This document shows positions 44,452 through 53,649 of a stretch of 64,000 bases of DNA, piece by piece. The notes below the pieces were generated by a model. The model searched no databases and was not told the origin of the DNA. It saw only the letters and a program-made list of their open reading frames with translations. The stretch lies in assembly GCF_002157625.1 (NCBI RefSeq), contig NZ_BDMM01000008.1, forward strand, positions 1 to 64,000, read 5' to 3'. The number at the start of each line of letters is the position of its first letter. Position 1 is the first letter of the stretch. Both the position numbers and the translations under genes were made by a program. The stretch is from Brevundimonas sp. SH203. GTDB taxonomy: Bacteria; Pseudomonadota; Alphaproteobacteria; Caulobacterales; Caulobacteraceae.

Positions 44452-45333
44452 CTAAGGCCACTTCACCATGGGCGGCATGGAGGACAGGATGGACTCGACG
44501 TTTCCGCCGGTCTTCAGACCGAACATGGTGCCGCGGTCGTAGAGCAGGTTGAACTCCACATAGCGGCCGCGTCGAACCAGCTGTTCCTCGCGCTCCTCCG
44601 CCGTCCAAGGCTCGGCCATGCGGGCGGCGACGATGCGGGGATAGACGTCCAGGAAGGCCAGGCCGATGTCGCGCGTGAAGGCGAAGTCGCGGTCGTAATC
44701 GCCGCTGTCGTGATGGTCGTAAAAGACGCCGCCGGTGCCGCGCGGCTCCTGGCGATGCGGCAGGTAGAAATACTGGTCGCACCAGGCCTTGTATCTGGCG
44801 TGCCAGTCCGGGTCGTGGGCGTCGCAGGCGGCCTTCATCGCGGCGTGGAAGGCCAGGGTGTCGGGATGGTCCTGACGTCGATCCGCCATCAGAACCGGCG
44901 TCAGGTCGCCGCCGCCGCCGAACCAGCTCTTGGTCGTGGCGATGAAGCGGGTGTTCATGTGAACCGCCGGCACGCGCGGGCTGACCGGATGGCAGATCAG
45001 GCTGATCCCGGTGGCGAAGAAGCGCGGATCGACGTCGGCGCCCGGCACGTTCTTGGCGTAGTCGGCGGGGAAGGCGCCGTGGACGGTCGAGACGTGGACC
45101 CCGACCTTCTCCAACAGCCGCCCATGCATCATGCCCATGACGCCGCCCCCGCCTTCGGGCCTTTCCCAGGCGGTGCGAACGAACCGGCCGGGTTCGCCGG
45201 GGAACAGATCGGCGGGGGCCGCATCCTCCAGCGCCTCGAAAGCGGCGTGAATGCGGTCGCGCAGGTGTTCGAACCAGGCGCGGGTCTCGACCTTCTTCAG
45301 GTCGAGCGGATCGGAGAAGACGGCGTCGCTCAT
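44452..45333 (-). CDS. hemF: oxygen-dependent coproporphyrinogen III oxidase
   Basis: A 293-aa enzyme of haem synthesis that needs molecular oxygen. Family blocks are [67 protein letters not shown] and [28 protein letters not shown]. The start at 45333 (MSDAVFSDP) fits the family; 22 extra upstream codons lack similarity. It carries out aerobically the step that HemN (18291) performs without oxygen. Confidence 0.95.
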   Translation of the reverse strand: MSDAVFSDPLDLKKVETRAWFEHLRDRIHAAFEALEDAAPADLFPGEPGRFVRTAWERPEGGGGVMGMMHGRLLEKVGVHVSTVHGAFPADYAKNVPGADVDPRFFATGISLICHPVSPRVPAVHMNTRFIATTKSWFGGGGDLTPVLMADRRQDHPDTLAFHAAMKAACDAHDPDWHARYKAWCDQYFYLPHRQEPRGTGGVFYDHHDSGDYDRDFAFTRDIGLAFLDVYPRIVAARMAEPWTAEEREEQLVRRGRYVEFNLLYDRGTMFGLKTGGNVESILSSMPPMVKWP

Positions 45334-45437
45334 GGGCCGCTTGAACCACGTCGCGCCCGCGCCGTCATCCGAAGAGGTTGCCAGCGGCCATCTGCTCACG
45401 GCTAATGGCCGCTCGCCGTTCTTCAGGAAAAGACACC

Positions 45438-46712
45438 ATGCTGCGTCGCGCCGCCCTTCTTCTCGCCGTCTCCGTCGTGGCTTTGAGTGGGGCCATGAGC
45501 GGGGCAGCCCAGGCGCAAAGCGCCGCCAGCGAGGCGCGGGTCATGCAGCTCCTGAAGACCACGCCCCTGATCGACGGCCACAACGACCTGCCGTGGGCGC
45601 TGCGCCAGCAGTATGGAAACGACGTCCATGCGGTCGATCTGACGACGAACCTGTCGGCGTCCACCCGGCTGCACACCGACATCGCCCGGCTGCGGGCCGG
45701 CGGCGTGGGCGGTCAGTTCTGGTCCGTCTATGTGCCCGCCAGCCTGACCCCGCTGGAGGCGGTGGAGGAGACGTTCGAACAGATCGACACGGCCAAGCGC
45801 ATCATCGGCGCCTATCCCGAGACCTTCGGCCTGGCGACCACGGCGGACCAGGTCGAGGCGGTGTTCAAGTCGGGCCGGATCGCCAGCCTGATCGGGATGG
45901 AGGGCGGCTACTCCATCGACGATTCCCTGGCCCTGTTGCGCGAATTCTATGGGGCCGGCGCGCGCTACATGACCCTGACCCACTCCAAGACCACGACCTG
46001 GGCCGACAGCGCGACGGACGCGCCGAAATGGGGCGGGCTCAGCCCGTTCGGGGAAGCGGTGGTCAAGGAGATGAATCGGCTGGGCATGATGGTCGACCTG
46101 AGCCACGTCTCCGAGGAGACGATGCTGGACGCCATGCGCGTGTCGGATGCGCCGGTGATCTTCTCGCACTCCTCGGCGCGGGCGGTGACGGATCATCCGC
46201 GAAACGTGCCGGATCGGGTGCTGCGGATGATGCCCGACGACGGCGGGATCGTGATGATCAACTTGGCGCCCGGCTTCGTGTCCGAGCGGGTGCGGGCCTG
46301 GAACGGCGCGCGGGCGGGCGAGGAGGCGCGGCTGAAGACGCTGAATCCCGGCGATCCCGGCGCGGTGGAGAGGGGGTTGAAGACGTGGGAGGCCGCCCAT
46401 CCGACGCCCCAGGCCACGCTGGCGGACGTCGTGGCCCATATTCAGCACGTGCGGACGGTCGCGGGCGTCGATCACATCGGCCTGGGCGCCGATTTCGACG
46501 GCATCGGCAGCCTGCCGGAAGGCATGGGCGGCGTGGACGCCTATCCCCGCATCCTGGCCGCCCTGATGGACGCGGGCTGGACCGAGGCCGACATCCGCAA
46601 GATCGCCGGCGAGAATCTGCTGCGCGTCATGCGGGCGGTGGAGGCGGTCGCGGCGTCGAAGGCGAACGAACGGCCGTCACTGGCGCGGCCGGCGACGCCC
46701 GCTCAGGGCTGA
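45438..46712 (+). CDS. membrane dipeptidase, M19 family, exported
   Basis: A 424-aa zinc dipeptidase. Signal peptide residues 1-26 end AQAQ. Zinc and catalytic motifs are [56 protein letters not shown] and [11 protein letters not shown]. It would hydrolyse dipeptides, possibly D-amino acid containing ones, in the periplasm. AGGAAAAG precedes the ATG; upstream in-frame codons start before the signal peptide and are dropped. It overlaps the convergent trmL by 10 bp. Confidence 0.93.
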   Translation: MLRRAALLLAVSVVALSGAMSGAAQAQSAASEARVMQLLKTTPLIDGHNDLPWALRQQYGNDVHAVDLTTNLSASTRLHTDIARLRAGGVGGQFWSVYVPASLTPLEAVEETFEQIDTAKRIIGAYPETFGLATTADQVEAVFKSGRIASLIGMEGGYSIDDSLALLREFYGAGARYMTLTHSKTTTWADSATDAPKWGGLSPFGEAVVKEMNRLGMMVDLSHVSEETMLDAMRVSDAPVIFSHSSARAVTDHPRNVPDRVLRMMPDDGGIVMINLAPGFVSERVRAWNGARAGEEARLKTLNPGDPGAVERGLKTWEAAHPTPQATLADVVAHIQHVRTVAGVDHIGLGADFDGIGSLPEGMGGVDAYPRILAALMDAGWTEADIRKIAGENLLRVMRAVEAVAASKANERPSLARPATPAQG

Positions 46713-47158
46713 CCGACGCCGCCGGTCTGGCGCAGACCTTCCCACAGGGCGATGCCCGCCGTGACGGACAGATTCAGCGACCGGGCCTGCGGGCGCAGCG
46801 GCACGACGACGCGGGCGTCGGCGGCGGCGTGGACATGATCCGGCGCGCCCGCGCTCTCCTTGCCGAACAGCAGGATGTCGTCCGGCCGGAAAACGAAGTC
46901 GGGCAGGGGCGTGGCGCCCCTGGTGGTCAGCAGAATCAGCCGTCCGGCCGGGCGGTCGGCCTGAAACGCCTCCCAGTCCGCGTGCCGGGTCATGTGCGAC
47001 AGAGGGCCGTAATCCAGGGCGGCGCGCTTCATCGCCCGGTCGTCGAATCGGAAGCCCGTCGGCTCGATCACATGCAGATCGACCCCGAAACAGGCCGAAA
47101 GCCGGATGCAGGCGCCGACGTTCTGAGGAATGTCCGGTTGAAAAAGGGCGAGACGCAT
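46703..47158 (-). CDS. trmL: tRNA (cytidine/uridine-34 2'-O)-methyltransferase
   Basis: A 151-aa SPOUT-family methyltransferase. It opens MRLALFQPDIPQNVGACIRLSACFGVDLHVIEPTGF, then DILLFGKESAGAPD and the knot motif VPLRPQARSLNLSVTAGIALWE. It methylates the wobble base ribose of certain leucine tRNAs. It is divergent from petA with 194 bp between them. Confidence 0.93.
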   Translation of the reverse strand: MRLALFQPDIPQNVGACIRLSACFGVDLHVIEPTGFRFDDRAMKRAALDYGPLSHMTRHADWEAFQADRPAGRLILLTTRGATPLPDFVFRPDDILLFGKESAGAPDHVHAAADARVVVPLRPQARSLNLSVTAGIALWEGLRQTGGVGQP

Positions 47159-47204
47159 TCTAAGCCCGTTGATACGCGCGACGAGGGGGTTTGTCGCGGT
47201 CTAT

Positions 47205-47221
47205 TTGCGAGCGTTTCGCAA
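47205..47221. promoter_or_regulatory. inverted repeat in the petA-trmL promoter region
   Basis: TTGCGA (47205-47210) and TCGCAA (47216-47221) with a 5-bp spacer, 132 bp upstream of petA and 47 bp upstream of trmL. Possible operator; no regulator identified. Confidence 0.35.
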
Positions 47222-47340
47222 GAAACGTCAGCAGCTTGCGTCAGAGGGGCGCAGGTCAAGGGCCGTCGGGGAATCCTGCGTCGTTTGTTGGTTTGGCGCC
47301 GCGGCTGAGGAAGCCTCAAGAGCTTCTGTCGCGGCGATCG

Positions 47341-47355
47341 GGAGGTGGAAACTTG
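47341..47355 (+). promoter_or_regulatory. strong ribosome site that sets a TTG start for petA
   Basis: GGAGG (47341-47345) lies 7 nt before TTG (47353-47355). There is no ATG between it and the conserved NRRDF segment of the Rieske protein, so initiation at UUG is the best reading. Confidence 0.8.
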
Positions 47356-47910
47356 GCCGAATCGGTCGTGCATACCCAAGACGCTGGCAATCCCGAGAGC
47401 GGCGATCCCAATCGTCGCGACTTCATCTATATCGCGGCGGGCGCCGCGGCGGTCGGCGCGGGCGCGATGATCGCCTGGCCGCTGATCAACCAGATGAACC
47501 CGGCCGCCGACACCCTGGCCCTGGCCTCGATCGAGTTCGACCTGACCAAGGTTCAGGAAGGCCAGCAGGTCGTCATCAAATGGCAGGGCAAGCCGGTGTT
47601 CGTGCGTTACCGCACCCCGGCCGAGCTGCAGAAGGTCATCGCCGACGACCATGCGCCCGACCTGAAACAGCCCCAGACGGACGCCGAGCGCACCAAGCCG
47701 GGGCATGAGAAATATCTGGTCGTCATCGGTTCCTGCACCCACCTGGGCTGTGTGCCGACATTCGGCGCGGGCGATTACGGCGGGTGGTTCTGCCCCTGCC
47801 ACGGCTCGCACTACGACGCCTCCGGCCGCATCAGAAAGGGGCCCGCGCCCCTGAACCTGGTGGTGCCGGACTACGACTATCTGTCCGACACCCGCGTCAA
47901 GATCGGCTGA
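47353..47910 (+). CDS. petA: ubiquinol-cytochrome c reductase Rieske iron-sulfur subunit
   Basis: A 185-aa 2Fe-2S subunit of the bc1 complex. An N-terminal Tat-like segment (NRRDFIYIAAGAAAVGAGAM) forms the membrane anchor. The cluster motifs are SCTHLGCVP and FCPCHGSHYD, with the GAGDYGGW insert typical of alphaproteobacteria. The TTG start at 47353 is chosen because of the strong GGAGG site; the frame stays open to 47191 but without a ribosome site or similarity. It is first of petABC. Confidence 0.93.
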   Translation: MAESVVHTQDAGNPESGDPNRRDFIYIAAGAAAVGAGAMIAWPLINQMNPAADTLALASIEFDLTKVQEGQQVVIKWQGKPVFVRYRTPAELQKVIADDHAPDLKQPQTDAERTKPGHEKYLVVIGSCTHLGCVPTFGAGDYGGWFCPCHGSHYDASGRIRKGPAPLNLVVPDYDYLSDTRVKIG

Positions 47911-47925
47911 GGACAAGGGGGGATC

Positions 47926-49230
47926 ATGAGCGACCACGAGAGCACCTACGTCCCGAAGACGGGCGTCGAGAAATGGCTGGACAGCCGTCTGCCCATCATT
48001 CGCTTCGGCGCGGACTATATGTCCCTGCCGACGCCCAGAAACCTGAACTACTGGTGGACCTTCGGCGGCATCCTGGCCCTGTGCCTGGTGACGCAGATCG
48101 TCACCGGCATCGTTCTGGCCATGCACTATACGCCCAACGTCGACCTGGCCTTCGCCTCGGTCGAGCGCATCATGCGCGACGTGAACGGCGGCTGGCTGAT
48201 CCGTTACGTCCACGCCAACGGCGCGTCGATGTTCTTCATCGCCGTCTATCTGCACATGCTGCGGGGCCTCTACTACGGCTCGTACAAGGCGCCGCGCGAG
48301 ATGATCTGGATCATCGGCTGCGTGATCTTCTTCCTGATGATCGCCACCGCCTTCCTGGGCTACGTCCTGCCGTGGGGCCAGATGTCCTTCTGGGGCGCCG
48401 AGGTCATCACCAATCTGATCGGGGCCATCCCCGGCGTGGGCGAGCCGATCCTGATCTGGCTGCGCGGCGGCCCGGCGATCGACAATGCGACGCTGAACCG
48501 CTTCTTCTCGCTGCACTATCTGCTGCCGTTCGCCATTCTGGGCTGCGTGGTGCTGCACCTGTGGGCGCTGCACGCGGCGGGTCAGAACAACCCCGTCGGC
48601 ATTCTGATCCCCAAGGATCGTCAGGCAAAGGACACGCTGCCCTTCCACCCGTATTTCACGGTCAAGGACGGGTTCGCCATCATCCTGTTCCTGATCCTGT
48701 TCGCGATCTTCGTCTTCTATCAGCCGAACGCCCTGGGCCACGCGGACAACTACATCCCCGCCAACCCGCTGCAGACGCCGGCGCACATCGTGCCCGAATG
48801 GTACATGCTGCCCTTCTACGCCATCCTGCGCGCCATCCCGGACAAGTTCGGCGGCGTGGTGGCGATGTTCAGCGCCATCGGCGTGCTGTTCGTCCTGCCC
48901 TGGCTGGATACGTCCAAGGTGCGCTCCATGCGCTATCGCCCGACGATGCGGACCTTCTTCATCATCTTCCTGGTGGTGGGCGTGGGCCTGGGCTGGTGTG
49001 GCGGACAACTGCCGGACGCCCACGTGATCGGCTCGTTCAAGACCTTCACCCTCTTCGACGGCGACCTGAACAGCTATCTGTGGCTGACGCGCCTGTTCAC
49101 CCTCTACTACTTCGTCTTCTTCCTGGTGATCATGCCGCTGGTCGGACTGAAGGAGCAACCGCTGCCGATCCCGGCGACGATTTCCGAGCCGGTGCTGACC
49201 GGCGTGGGCGCCGTCGAGCATAAGGGGTGA
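47926..49230 (+). CDS. petB: ubiquinol-cytochrome c reductase cytochrome b
   Basis: A 434-aa membrane subunit with the two b haems and quinone sites. Landmarks are [28 protein letters not shown], the His pairs around [23 protein letters not shown] and [23 protein letters not shown], and the Qo motif PEWY in [25 protein letters not shown]. The spacing between the second His pair is the 13-residue bacterial type or close to it. It follows petA by 15 bp, and petC follows it by 5 bp. Confidence 0.96.
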   Translation: MSDHESTYVPKTGVEKWLDSRLPIIRFGADYMSLPTPRNLNYWWTFGGILALCLVTQIVTGIVLAMHYTPNVDLAFASVERIMRDVNGGWLIRYVHANGASMFFIAVYLHMLRGLYYGSYKAPREMIWIIGCVIFFLMIATAFLGYVLPWGQMSFWGAEVITNLIGAIPGVGEPILIWLRGGPAIDNATLNRFFSLHYLLPFAILGCVVLHLWALHAAGQNNPVGILIPKDRQAKDTLPFHPYFTVKDGFAIILFLILFAIFVFYQPNALGHADNYIPANPLQTPAHIVPEWYMLPFYAILRAIPDKFGGVVAMFSAIGVLFVLPWLDTSKVRSMRYRPTMRTFFIIFLVVGVGLGWCGGQLPDAHVIGSFKTFTLFDGDLNSYLWLTRLFTLYYFVFFLVIMPLVGLKEQPLPIPATISEPVLTGVGAVEHKG

Positions 49231-49235
49231 GGGGT

Positions 49236-50111
49236 ATGACGATCGGAACCAAGACCATGTCGTTCAAGACGATCATCGCCTCGGCCGCCGTCGCGCTGGG
49301 CCTGCTGGGCGCCGCCGCGCCCGCCTTGGCCTCGGGGGCCGCGTCCCACCCGCGCTCGGGCGGTTTCAGCTTCGAGGGGCCGTTCGGGACCTATGACCAG
49401 GGCCAGCTGCAACGCGGCTACAAGGTCTATCACGAGGTCTGCTCGGCCTGTCACAGCATGAACCTGATGCACTATCGGAACCTGGGCGACCGTCATGGGC
49501 CGTTCTGGAATCCGAAGTATCCGAACCCGAACGACAACCCCGTCGTGAAGGCTCTGGCCAAGGAAGTGCAGGTCGGCGACATCGACAGCGAGACCGGCGA
49601 GCCGATCCAGCGCGACGCCACGCCGGCCGACAAGTTCCGCAGCCCCTATCCGAACGCCACGGCGGCGGCGGCGGGCAACGGCGGCGCCGCGCCGCCCGAC
49701 CTGTCGGTGATGGCCAAGGCCCGTCACGACGGCGCCAACTACATCTATTCGTTGCTGTCGGGGTATCGGAACCCGCCGGCCGGCCTGACTATCCGCGACG
49801 GCCAGCACTACAACCCCTATATGGCGGGCGACCTGACGCCGTTCTGGAACGGCGACCACAAGCACGTTCCGCCCGGCGGCTTCATCGCCATGCCGCCGCC
49901 GCTGAAGGACGGCCTCGTCACCTATGACGACGGGTCGCCCCAGACGGTGGATCAATACGCCAAAGACGTGGCCGCCTTTATCGCCTGGACGTCCGAACCG
50001 AAGATGGTGGAGCGCAAACAGGCCGGCTTCGGCGTGCTGATCTATCTGCTGATCTTCGCGGGCGTCACCTACGCCGCCTACCGCCGCATCTGGAAGGGCG
50101 TCGCCCACTAA
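49236..50111 (+). CDS. petC: ubiquinol-cytochrome c reductase cytochrome c1
   Basis: A 291-aa exported c-type cytochrome. The signal peptide ends near PALAS (about residue 33). The single haem site is VCSACHSMN. Later blocks PPDLSVMAKARHDGANYIYSLLSGYRNPP and GFIAMPPPL carry the Met ligand. The C-terminal anchor is FGVLIYLLIFAGVTYAAYRRIW. GTGAGGGG overlaps the petB stop and precedes the ATG at 49236; an ATG at 49257 is a less likely alternative. Confidence 0.94.
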   Translation: MTIGTKTMSFKTIIASAAVALGLLGAAAPALASGAASHPRSGGFSFEGPFGTYDQGQLQRGYKVYHEVCSACHSMNLMHYRNLGDRHGPFWNPKYPNPNDNPVVKALAKEVQVGDIDSETGEPIQRDATPADKFRSPYPNATAAAAGNGGAAPPDLSVMAKARHDGANYIYSLLSGYRNPPAGLTIRDGQHYNPYMAGDLTPFWNGDHKHVPPGGFIAMPPPLKDGLVTYDDGSPQTVDQYAKDVAAFIAWTSEPKMVERKQAGFGVLIYLLIFAGVTYAAYRRIWKGVAH

Positions 50112-50136
50112 GACGAACGTCAGAGTGAAAATCCTT

Positions 50137-50168
50137 AGCCCGCCGAAGTTCGCTTCGGCGGGCTTTTC
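50137..50168 (+). terminator. rho-independent terminator of petABC
   Basis: A perfect 12-bp stem AGCCCGCCGAAG (50137-50148) / CTTCGGCGGGCT (50153-50164) with a TTCG loop, followed by TTTCGTTT. Confidence 0.93.
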
Positions 50169-50260
50169 GTTTGTGACGATTGGTCCGCGACACGGAATCG
50201 ACACGATGGGTTCGGCCGCCTAGGGTCCGGCATCGTTTTCGGCTGTGGGGCCTATCCATC

Positions 50261-51928
50261 ATGCGTCTTGTCTCTTCGTTCGCCGCCGTTCTGTTGGCGG
50301 GCGCCGCCCTGTCGGCCTGCGCCACGGCGCCCGATCCGGGGGCGGTCCACACCGTTCCGGCCTTCGATGCGGCGCGCATCTCGCAGGACATCAAGACGTT
50401 GTCGGACGACAGCTTCGAAGGGCGCGGCATCGCCACCCCGGCGGAAGAGAAAGTCATCCGTTATCTGAGCGAAGGTTACGCCGCCGCCGGCTTCCAGCCG
50501 GGCGGGCCGAACGGCCAATGGACGCAGGACGTGATCCTGAACCGCTTCGTCCAGTCCAACGTCCACGCCTCGCTGAAACTGGGCGACTGGACCCTGCCGA
50601 TGACGCAGGGGCGAGAGGTGGCGATCTCCACCCGCCGCCCGGCCGAACACGTCAGCCTGAAGGACGCACCGCTGGTCTTCGTCGGCTATGGCATCAATGC
50701 GCCCGAGCGCCAGTGGAACGACTTCAAGGGCCAGGATCTGCGCGGCAAGATCCTGGTCGTGCTGGTCAATGAAGCGGACTTCGAGGAGCCGGCGCTGAAC
50801 ACCTTCGGCGGCAAGGCCATGACCTATTACGGTCGCTGGACCTACAAATACGAAGAGGCGGCCAGACAAGGCGCGGCGGGCGTGCTGATCGTCCATGAGA
50901 CGGCCCCGGCCTCCTATGGCTGGCAGACGGTGGCCAACTCGTGGGGCGTGCCGCAGTTCGACATCCTGCGCCAGAACGCGGCGGCCGAGCGCGTGCCGAT
51001 GGAGGGCTGGATTCAGCGCGACGTGGCGGTCGATCTGTTCCGCCGTGCGGGTCTGGATTTCGAGGCGCTGAAGGTTCAGGCGCGCAGCCGCGATTTCCAG
51101 CCCGTCGCCCTGACCGGCGCTTCCTTCTCGACCGAGTTCGACGTGGCGACCAACCAGGTCACAAGTCACAACATCATCGCCCGCCTGCCGGGAACGACCC
51201 ACCCGGACGAGACGGTCCTCTACACCGCCCACTGGGATCATATCGGCATGGGCGAGCCGGACGCGACCGGCGACCGCATCTTCAACGGTGCCGTCGACAA
51301 CGCCTCGGGCACGGCGGGCCTGCTGGAACTGGCGCGGATGTTCGGCGGCGCGCCGCGCACCGAACGCTCCATCGTCATGATCAGCTTCACCGGCGAGGAA
51401 AGCGGCCTGTTGGGCTCGGAATACTATGCGGTGAACCCGGTCTATCCGCTGGCCCGGACGGTCGGCGGCTTCAATATGGATTCGATGAACGTCTATGGCC
51501 GCGTCAGGGGACTGGGCGTCACGGGCTATGGTCAGTCGGACTTCGACGAGCGGCTGGCGACGGCGATTCAGCCGCAGGGGCGCACCCTGGTTCCCGATCA
51601 TGAGAATGCGGCCGGCACCTATTACCGTTCGGACCACTTCCCCCTGGCCAAGCGCGGCGTGCCGATGGCCTATGCCGGCAGCCGAGGCGATTTCCGCGAT
51701 GCGCCGGTCGCAGAGCGCGAGGCGGCGCGTTCCGAATACGGGGCCAAACGCTATCACCAGGCGGCGGACGAATGGTCGCCGGACTGGGACTATCGCGGCA
51801 TGATCGAGGATCTGACGGTCTTCTACGACGTCGGTCGCGCCCTGGCCGACAGCCGCGACTGGCCGCAGTGGAAGTCGGGTTCGGAGTTCGCGCCGGTTCG
51901 CGCGACGACGGCGTCACAGCGCCGCTGA
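50261..51928 (+). CDS. M28-family metallopeptidase lipoprotein with PA domain (copy 1)
   Basis: A 555-aa predicted lipoprotein (lipobox LSAC near residue 20). A PA-like insert around APLVFVGYGINAPERQWNDFKGQDLRGKI precedes the M28 catalytic domain: ETVLYTAHWDHIG (zinc His, Asp), NGAVDNASGTAGLLELAR (zinc Asp), SFTGEESGLLGSEYYA (Glu) and YYRSDHFPLAKRGVP (zinc His). Full catalytic set. It is likely an aminopeptidase or related enzyme acting in the periplasm. The ATG at 50261 directly precedes the signal peptide. A paralogue follows at 52003. Confidence 0.9.
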   Translation: MRLVSSFAAVLLAGAALSACATAPDPGAVHTVPAFDAARISQDIKTLSDDSFEGRGIATPAEEKVIRYLSEGYAAAGFQPGGPNGQWTQDVILNRFVQSNVHASLKLGDWTLPMTQGREVAISTRRPAEHVSLKDAPLVFVGYGINAPERQWNDFKGQDLRGKILVVLVNEADFEEPALNTFGGKAMTYYGRWTYKYEEAARQGAAGVLIVHETAPASYGWQTVANSWGVPQFDILRQNAAAERVPMEGWIQRDVAVDLFRRAGLDFEALKVQARSRDFQPVALTGASFSTEFDVATNQVTSHNIIARLPGTTHPDETVLYTAHWDHIGMGEPDATGDRIFNGAVDNASGTAGLLELARMFGGAPRTERSIVMISFTGEESGLLGSEYYAVNPVYPLARTVGGFNMDSMNVYGRVRGLGVTGYGQSDFDERLATAIQPQGRTLVPDHENAAGTYYRSDHFPLAKRGVPMAYAGSRGDFRDAPVAEREAARSEYGAKRYHQAADEWSPDWDYRGMIEDLTVFYDVGRALADSRDWPQWKSGSEFAPVRATTASQRR

Positions 51929-52002
51929 TTTAAATTGCACCATCCAGACGGGGCGGGGAGGCGTCTCCGCCCCGTTCGTCGTGTTCGCATCGAGTAAGCC
52001 CC

Positions 52003-53646
52003 ATGATTCTTCGCCGCTCATCCGTCGTCGCCTTCGCCGCCCTGGCCTTGGCTGCCTGCGCCACCACGCCGGTCCAGCCCCCCAGACAGCCGGCGGACGC
52101 CTTCGCCATCGCCTCGGCCGCCACGCCGCGGTTCAGCGCCCAGCGCCTGTCGGATGACATCAAATATCTGGCGTCGGACGAGATGGAGGGGCGGTTCCCC
52201 GGTCTGGTCGGCGAACGGCTGACCCTGGCCTATCTGCAGGCCCAGTATGAGGCGATGGGGCTTGAGCCGGGCGGGCGTGACGGCTCGTGGCTGCAGCCGG
52301 TCGAACTGGTGCGGTTCACGCCGCAGCGGGCGCCGACGGCGGCCTGGACGGGGGCGGATGGAGCGCGCCACGTCCTGACCTCGGGAACCGACATCACCCT
52401 GCGGGCGGGGGCGGCCGATCCCGTGGTGGCGATCACCGGCGCGCCGCTGGTCTTCGTCGGCTACGGCATCTCCGCCCCGACCTGGGACGACTATGGCGCG
52501 GCGGACCTGACCGGCAAGGTCGCGGTCGTGTTGCGGGGCCAGCCGGACAGCATGGGGGCGGACCCCAACTTCTATGGCTCGACCACGCACAAGATGCAGG
52601 AGGCGCTGAGGCGCGGCGCCGTGGGCGTCATCACCCTGCAGGATCAGGACAACCGCTGGCGTCGGGCCGTGGGCGGGGCGACCTGGCCGCAGATGACGAT
52701 CAAGGGCGCCCAGGACGCGCGCTTCACCGGGGCGATCAACCTGGCGACGGCGACGGCCATCGGCGGCCCGGCGCTGGAGGCGGCCTTGGCCAAGGCCAAG
52801 ACCGGCGCGCTGGGCGGCGCGGTCGATCTGGGCGCGCGTCTGGACGTGGACATCGCGGAAACCACCGAGGTCATCCACTCCAACAACCTGCTGGCCAAGA
52901 TCCCCGGCACGGAGCGGCCGGACGAATATGTCTTCTATTCCGCCCACTGGGACCACATCGGCAAGGCCAGGACGCCCAACGCCGAGGGCGACGACATTTT
53001 CAACGGCGCCTGGGACAATGCGTCGGGCACCGCCGGGCTGATCGAGATGGCGCGGGCGTTCAAGGCGGGACCGGCGCCGAAACGCACCGTGGTCTTCCTG
53101 CACGTCACGGCCGAGGAGCAGGGGCTGCTGGGGTCGGAAGCCTATGCCGCCGATCCGGTCTATCCGCTGGCCAGGACGGCGGCCGACATCAACATCGACA
53201 TGCTGCCCTTCACGCCCGCGACGCGGGACGTGGCCGTGTTCGGCGTCGGCAAGTCGGAGCTGGAGGACATCTTGGGCCGGTTCGCCGCGGTGCAGGGACG
53301 GGTCGTGACCGGCGACGGCTATCCCGAGGAAGGCTTCTACTACCGTTCGGACCACTTCAACTTCGCCGCCGGCGGGGTGCCGGCCCTGATGCCGTGGACG
53401 GGGCGCGATTTCGTCGAGGGCGGGATCGAGACGGGCAAGCCCTATTACGAGGGGCAGATGGACCGCTACTATCACAAGCTGACGGACGAATGGCGGGCCG
53501 ACTATGACTTCACGGCGGCCCTGCAGAACCTGGACCTGCTGTATCGTCTGGGGCTGACGGTCGCCGACAGCGCGTCCTGGCCGGCGTGGAAGCCGACGGC
53601 GGAATTCAACGCCATCCGCGACCGCACGGCCGATCAGCGGCGCTAG
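52003..53646 (+). CDS. M28-family metallopeptidase lipoprotein with PA domain (copy 2)
   Basis: A 547-aa paralogue of the preceding gene, with the same order: lipobox LAAC, APLVFVGYGISAPTWDDYG, FYSAHWDHIG, NGAWDNASGTAGLIEMAR, HVTAEEQGLLGSEAYA and YYRSDHFNFAAGGVP. The zinc and catalytic residues are kept, so both copies should be active. The middle parts differ more than the catalytic motifs, suggesting split substrate range. The two genes are 74 bp apart on one strand, a tandem duplication. Confidence 0.9.
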   Translation: MILRRSSVVAFAALALAACATTPVQPPRQPADAFAIASAATPRFSAQRLSDDIKYLASDEMEGRFPGLVGERLTLAYLQAQYEAMGLEPGGRDGSWLQPVELVRFTPQRAPTAAWTGADGARHVLTSGTDITLRAGAADPVVAITGAPLVFVGYGISAPTWDDYGAADLTGKVAVVLRGQPDSMGADPNFYGSTTHKMQEALRRGAVGVITLQDQDNRWRRAVGGATWPQMTIKGAQDARFTGAINLATATAIGGPALEAALAKAKTGALGGAVDLGARLDVDIAETTEVIHSNNLLAKIPGTERPDEYVFYSAHWDHIGKARTPNAEGDDIFNGAWDNASGTAGLIEMARAFKAGPAPKRTVVFLHVTAEEQGLLGSEAYAADPVYPLARTAADINIDMLPFTPATRDVAVFGVGKSELEDILGRFAAVQGRVVTGDGYPEEGFYYRSDHFNFAAGGVPALMPWTGRDFVEGGIETGKPYYEGQMDRYYHKLTDEWRADYDFTAALQNLDLLYRLGLTVADSASWPAWKPTAEFNAIRDRTADQRR

Positions 53647-53649
53647 GCG

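Noticed and set aside
47068-49221. A 717-codon minus-strand frame over petAB
   Set aside because: Shadow of cytochrome b; mostly charged low-complexity residues.
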